From NCBI GenBank assembly GCA_027922465.2, contig BQMF02000301.1, positions 310,001-374,000 on the forward strand: a stretch of DNA of 64,000 nucleotides, in the 5' to 3' direction. The notes beneath the pieces were generated by a model. The model was not told the origin of the DNA. It saw nothing but the letters and a program-made list of their open reading frames with translations, and did not search any database. Source of the stretch: Turritopsis dohrnii. Taxonomy: Eukaryota > Cnidaria > Hydrozoa > Anthoathecata > Oceaniidae. Positions within the stretch are counted from its first letter, which is position 1; each line of letters opens with the position of its first letter. Shown here piece by piece: positions 59,268 to 64,000 of this stretch. A program made the position numbers and the translations under genes.

Positions 59268-60479
59268 TAATTTTGTTTCATCACTTCCAGACACTGCAGT
59301 TGGATCTTCTTCTACTGAGTATACTTTCAGTTCATCTGGAGTTCCTCCCCCGTGCTCTCTCTAGTTCCACGATTTCGCAGCGTAGACGACGGAGCATGAC
59401 GACGAGAGTAGTTCTATAGACATTTATTCTTTTGACGAAAAGTACATTCGTTGGGTTCTTCTGATGAGTAAGCTTGAAATAAGACACGCTTTTCGACTAT
59501 GTCCTGTGCGACCTGAGCATTGGTGGTTCAACAACGCCGCTGTCCGTATATCGAAAAGCCAAGAAACCCTGGGTACGAGGTTGTTGGTGTTTGTTAGGTA
59601 ACATGTTTCAAGATTTATATTTTATTGATTTTTTTAATTCATATTTGTTTTCCATTGTTGCGGCAGTGGTGACACAATTTTTTCTCGACCTTATGAAAGT
59701 TCATTATCTTAAATAAAAGATGCAAATATTTAAGTGTTTTAAGGAAATCTTTAGGTTTCTATGGTTTGTGGAATTTAACATGAGGTATGGGAGTTTTCTG
59801 TTTCAAACATCATATTTCCTCCCCAGAAAACTTCCCGAAAAAAACTGAACGATGTTGGAGGTTTTACAAGGCATTTCTTGATTTTCAGAAGTAACAAGAC
59901 AAGGTGGTATTTACATGAGACCGAAGCGAGAGTTCACCCATAGTGAAATACATGAATCTCATTACGGTGTTCGTGTTACGCGTTAGAGAATTATACCACG
60001 TTACTTAGTTAATAACCTGGTTCCAATTTAATTGCAAAATTAATCTGGTGGACTTGGGAACTTTGAATACATATATGCATCTTCGTAATCAATTGCAAGG
60101 TCTCATTTAGTTCACCCAAACAATCTGGTTTCAATTCAGATGTCCCCTGGTTGCATTTTTTTGTCATGTAATTCGAATATTGCTTTCAAGGTCAGCACTT
60201 AAAAGATGCATATAACATGCTTTGTCCAAATCCTCATATGACGGAAACTCGTATCCAGACTCTTTTCGAAGAAGTTCTGTTTTTCTCGACTTCTGATTAA
60301 ATTTTTTCTTTCTTTTAACCATCCAGACAATGTTTGCTTTTGAATCCCATTTCTTTAATATCTATGGATGCAAATGATTCGCCTTGTCAACTTCATTTTT
60401 GCCGAACCTTTGAAATTTCGAATCTAAATTTCGGTGTCGTAACACTGCCAAAGGAATGTTTTTTGACAAACCTGTTCTC
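59268..60479. other. Intergenic, decayed repeats
   Basis: Includes AAGAAACCCTGGGTACGAGGTTG-type sequence at about 59561-59583, a half copy of the 6826-6890 MITE end. Nothing else recognised. Confidence 0.4.
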
Positions 60480-60897
60480 GTCACTTTTCCCATGATTTAC
60501 TATGTCCTTGATCAGGGAGTTGCACATCTTTAATATGAATTTGATGTTATCCCAAGAGCACTTTCCTTTGTTTGGAACGTTGAATGCGTTGGATATGGGT
60601 CAACGAGGAGAATAGCGTCGGAACTTCAAAATTTTGTTCATGGCGTGGACTGCTGCCTCGCATCCAGATTTTTGTACAGCACATAGTTGCAACGGACCTG
60701 CAGGCAGAAACCTTATCCAGTCTGATGACACCAATGCTCGCCTTTCTATAATCTTTTGTAGGACCAACTTTGCCAAAACATCTGAACGCTAACATTCGAC
60801 GCCATCCATCAGAGTCCAGTCCAGATGGTCCAGCCGCCCGCTTGGTTTTCAGTGCTTCTTTATTGACACTGGCTCTAACGGCTGATTGCACGCACAA
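60480..60897 (-). mobile_element. Non-LTR reverse transcriptase fragment, decayed
   Basis: The minus strand reads KTKRAAGPSGLDSDGWRRML, a conserved segment before the RT core in the same retroelement superfamily as 61062-63949. After frame changes it reads LQLCAVQKSGCEAAVHAMNK and NAFN-like remnants. It is frameshifted several times. It is in the same orientation as the larger copy but is not contiguous with it, because the same segments are present again there. Confidence 0.65.
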
Positions 60898-61061
60898 ACG
60901 CTTTCGCAGCCCATATCCTCGTGATTAATGTACACAACACACATGTTGTTATTGTTTTTTTTTGGTTTTTTTTGTTTTTTTTTGTTTTTTTTACAAAACG
61001 GAGTAATATATATAATTATAAATTCCAAGTTGGTGCATCACACTTTGAATTGAGTTCCATC

Positions 61062-63949
61062 TTAAAGAGTCAAATCCTTTGTCTTCGATTCGTTGATCGA
61101 TAATTCGATGTCGATTTCGCTGCTATGATTTGACTTGAAATATGGCGATCTGGAGCCCCGCAGGCACAAAACACATGCACGAATCAGGTGAAAATTAATT
61201 CGTAATCTGAGCCAATTCATAATCGTGCTATAGCTTACATTTCGTTTGTCGGCAATTTGCTCGGCAATTCGTTTGAATAAAACGCCACATTCTTTGCTCA
61301 TGCCTCCCAAACAAGTGAACACCAATGGGGTGAATGAGGCTTGATCTACTGATGTAATACGTTTATTGTATGATCTTTTCTTTTCTTGCTCGTTGGCTCT
61401 GTGTGCAGCAGATAGCGTGGTTTTCTGGTAAGACTTGGCAGTGAGGTGTCAAGATTGGTTCCAGGTGTACGTCGTGGTAACACTCAGATAATAATTCGGC
61501 AGTGAAATTTCGAAGTTCATTGTGTCGGATTACGATAAATCCGCCTTTGGGACAAGAAAGTGCATGATCGATAGTAAATTGTTTATCACATACACAACGC
61601 GATGGTAGATTCTTCAATGGAATGCCGTATCGCAAATTAATGACATCCCAGAATTCTTGTTTTTGTAAGAAGAAGCCATTTTCTTTTATTGGGAGTGCAG
61701 TCAACCAGCTTGACGCTCCATTTTCTAGTGTAGCTTCGAGTGTTTTCAGTTTGATTGGGCAGGTGATTTGTGCCTTCACTTCTTCAAGTTGCGACTTTTG
61801 TCTCTCGACTTTCTCTCTTTTCAATTCATTTGCGATGGTGTTTTGTCGCTGCGCAGTATCTGGATCATACGTGTTGTCCTGTTCACAAACTTTGTTGACC
61901 ATCGCCTCAGTAATTTTTCGTGAGTTGGAATACTCGATCTTACAACTTTCTGATGGTATGGCAATTCCTAATCCACCAAGCTTTGCTGGAAGAGAAAGCA
62001 ATTTTCTCTCTATATCGTTACATATGTGCCCGTTTAATATAGCCGGGAGTAGGCTGTTTCTGATAGCATCTTCTAAAGGTTGAAGGTTATTTGAGATGTT
62101 TGGTATCGTTCTCATTACATAAGTATACTTGTGTTGCAGACCATGGGTTAAAGCAGAGTAAGCTGCGCGTGGATGGGTTTTAGCGATACCAGTCAAGTTA
62201 TAGATTTCATTGACCCATTCTGTGACTTTGTTGTTCACATATTCGTTTTTGTAGTCATCGTTTCCAATTATCGCCCCAAGGTGTCTGTTGCTTCCTGTTG
62301 TTATCTCGATGTTGGTCTCAGAGAATAACATATTTGCTTCGTTGATGTGGCCTTCCTTTACGTTGGCCTGTTATTTACACTTATTGGACACTTATTGAAG
62401 GTTTCGGAAAGTAACCAATGTAAGGGCCAAGTTCGCATATGTTGTCCCACCAAGTTCGTAGTTGTGGTATTGTACCAATTCCAGTGAAATCATCTGCGTA
62501 AGCAATTCGTTTGGCAGTCTCTTCGCAAAGCATTTCGTTATCTGAAAGTAGCAGTGGTAGAATCCCAAGTGCATACATCGCCATGGCGATGGGATCACCC
62601 TGAGTGGTACCTTCCGCAGAAGAGATCTCCCCTCCACCAGTAACGAATAATCTCGCAGGTTTGAGGTAGCAATTCCGCACATATGTCGCAAACTCTAGAC
62701 ATAAAATCTTCATAATTGTGTACTAACACGTTTCTGTTGATGGAGTTAAACGCATTGGCCGCATCAATTTGGTTATTCTGATCATTGAATAAGTCGACTA
62801 CCGAGTGAATAGCAATTTCACACCCAGATCTGTGACCTGCACATAACTGTAAATTACCAGATGTTGTAGTTATATCATTTCGTAAGGTTGACGTTACAGC
62901 TTTGCCGATTATTCTTCGTAACACGTCCCCGATACCGATTGGTCGTACTCCTGGGTCTTTGTCCAAAGGAATCAATCTGCACGCCATTAAAGGCTGGATA
63001 GATTCTAAATCCTCAACTTCAGTGGAGCACAATTGTTTTGTCAGCTCAGCAACTGATTTTCGCAGATCGATTGCAGAGTTACCATACAAATTACTCCCCA
63101 GAATTCTCTTCCAATCTGCGGCATCTAAAGATGAAATACCGCAAGCACCATTTACTTGAAGAGCTGCTTTTTTGATCGCATCATCATCTAAGTCATCGAA
63201 TATTACAGTTCGTATACTTTTCGGGACCCTCTAGTAATAACTGATTCTGGATGTTTTAAATGAAGCTCTTGCATTGTTTCCTTCGTTAACGGTAAAACTC
63301 CATTGTTTCCTGACTTGGATAACAACCGAATGGCTGCATTAATTTTCCCCTGTATCATAAGATTGTTGAATGATTTCGCCAAGTTATCAGATTTAGTTTC
63401 AAATTTCTGTGTCTTTAATCTGCTCTGTATGACAAGACATTCTGCAACTAATTCGCTGATTTTCCCGTTCTTCCAGAGGGTTAGTCGTCTTTCCAAAACT
63501 TTTTTGTTATTGGCAGTCTTTGATTTGTATGATGTTTGTTGTAATAGCAGATTTGGCATTATCATTAAACATTTAATGCTAAGATGTCTGATTGGAGATT
63601 TAGTGTTCCACAAATTTAACTGTTTGGTCATTTCGTTTATAAATTCTTTTCCTTGATGTCCTTTCGGTAGTTTGAAAATGTTACGCTTCCAAACAGTCAT
63701 TTTCTCGTAAGCATCGTTAACATCGTTTTCAAATATGGTTGCATAACGAATCTTTTGAAGTTGCTCATCGATATTATCCACATTCGCTGCATTTTTCGGC
63801 CCATTTTGCTTTTCTAAGCAAGTGCGTTGATGATTTTTTAAGCCACCGGCACTTTTAGCAACTCTTCCACAATTGACGCAAGTATGTTGTTGTAATGCAG
63901 ATTTTGTCTGCGGTTCATCAACGTTGAAATTTTTGCTTGAATTTTCCAT
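61062..63949 (-). mobile_element. Non-LTR retroelement, C2H2-RT-CCHC type, broken
   Basis: Read right to left, the frames give in order: a C2H2 finger (CVNCGRVAKSAGGLKNHQRTC pattern, Cys-x2-Cys-x12-His-x4-Cys), a helical N-terminal region (63949-63203), RT blocks RPIGIGDVLRRIIGKAV and DAANAFNSINR (63089-62740), EGTTQGDP and the catalytic AYADD (62713-62381), the thumb region, then the zinc knuckle CVCDKQFTIDHALSC (Cys-x-Cys-x7-His-x4-Cys) with KGGF and RHNE (62331-61363), and a C-terminal FTCLGGMSKECG...RGSRSPY segment (61325-61062). An N-terminal finger plus a C-terminal CCHC is the plan of elements with a restriction-like endonuclease, such as R2. Frames change near 63200, 62740, 62390 and 61400, and sequence between LTPHCQ and SYQKTT appears deleted. 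Confidence 0.8.
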
Positions 63950-64000
63950 ATTAGCAAATGAAGCAATCGTTTCTGAGTGCTTGCAATTAAACTTGCTTCA

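Overview
This 64 kb window is eukaryotic nuclear DNA from an animal. It is AT-rich, its genes are split by GT-AG introns, and long stretches are filled with transposon remnants. The gene set is metazoan: a Crk adaptor, an RNF38/44-type RING ligase, a lysyl oxidase-like enzyme, the ESCRT-III subunit CHMP3, bifunctional P5C synthase and a kinase-less FGFR-like immunoglobulin receptor. The repeat load (many MITEs, a ZMYM-like hAT element, a C2H2-RT-CCHC non-LTR element, a tRNA-derived SINE) suggests an early-branching invertebrate such as a cnidarian or sponge. That placement is a weak inference, not a demonstration.

Layout. 168-2105 (+) is the 3' end of a CRK-like gene, whose second intron carries an 870 bp MITE. 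2.3-10.6 kb holds interspersed direct repeats, a SINE-like tail and nested fold-back elements. 10662-12588 (+) is an RNF38/44-like RING-H2 ligase. 13583-14796 (-) is an unrecognised gene with possible further exon(s) near 15.0-15.4 kb. 16504-21740 (-) is a complete ten-exon lysyl oxidase-like gene with four SRCR domains, a catalytic domain that keeps its copper and LTQ residues, and an extra C-terminal fibronectin type II domain. 22440-30430 (-) is CHMP3, with a 6 kb first intron full of MITEs. 30913-38870 (+) is ALDH18A1 (P5CS), divergent from CHMP3 across about 480 bp. 39.5-40.0 kb holds a tandem array with a ~130 bp unit. 41282-43439 is an internally deleted hAT transposon. 43.4-53.8 kb is gene-poor, with one tentative two-exon gene at 50217-50848. 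53847-57116 (+) is a three-Ig, single-pass receptor with an ITIM-like motif in its tail. 58511-59267 is a MITE with TAA target duplications. 60.5-63.95 kb (-) holds broken non-LTR retroelement copies.

The genes do not form a pathway; this is ordinary dispersed animal gene order. The most notable items are the LOXL-FN2 domain combination, the ITIM-like motif on an FGFRL1-like receptor, a 21 bp tandem duplication of an intron-exon border in CHMP3 that creates several in-frame splice acceptors, and the set of MITE families with readable termini and, for several, target-site duplications.
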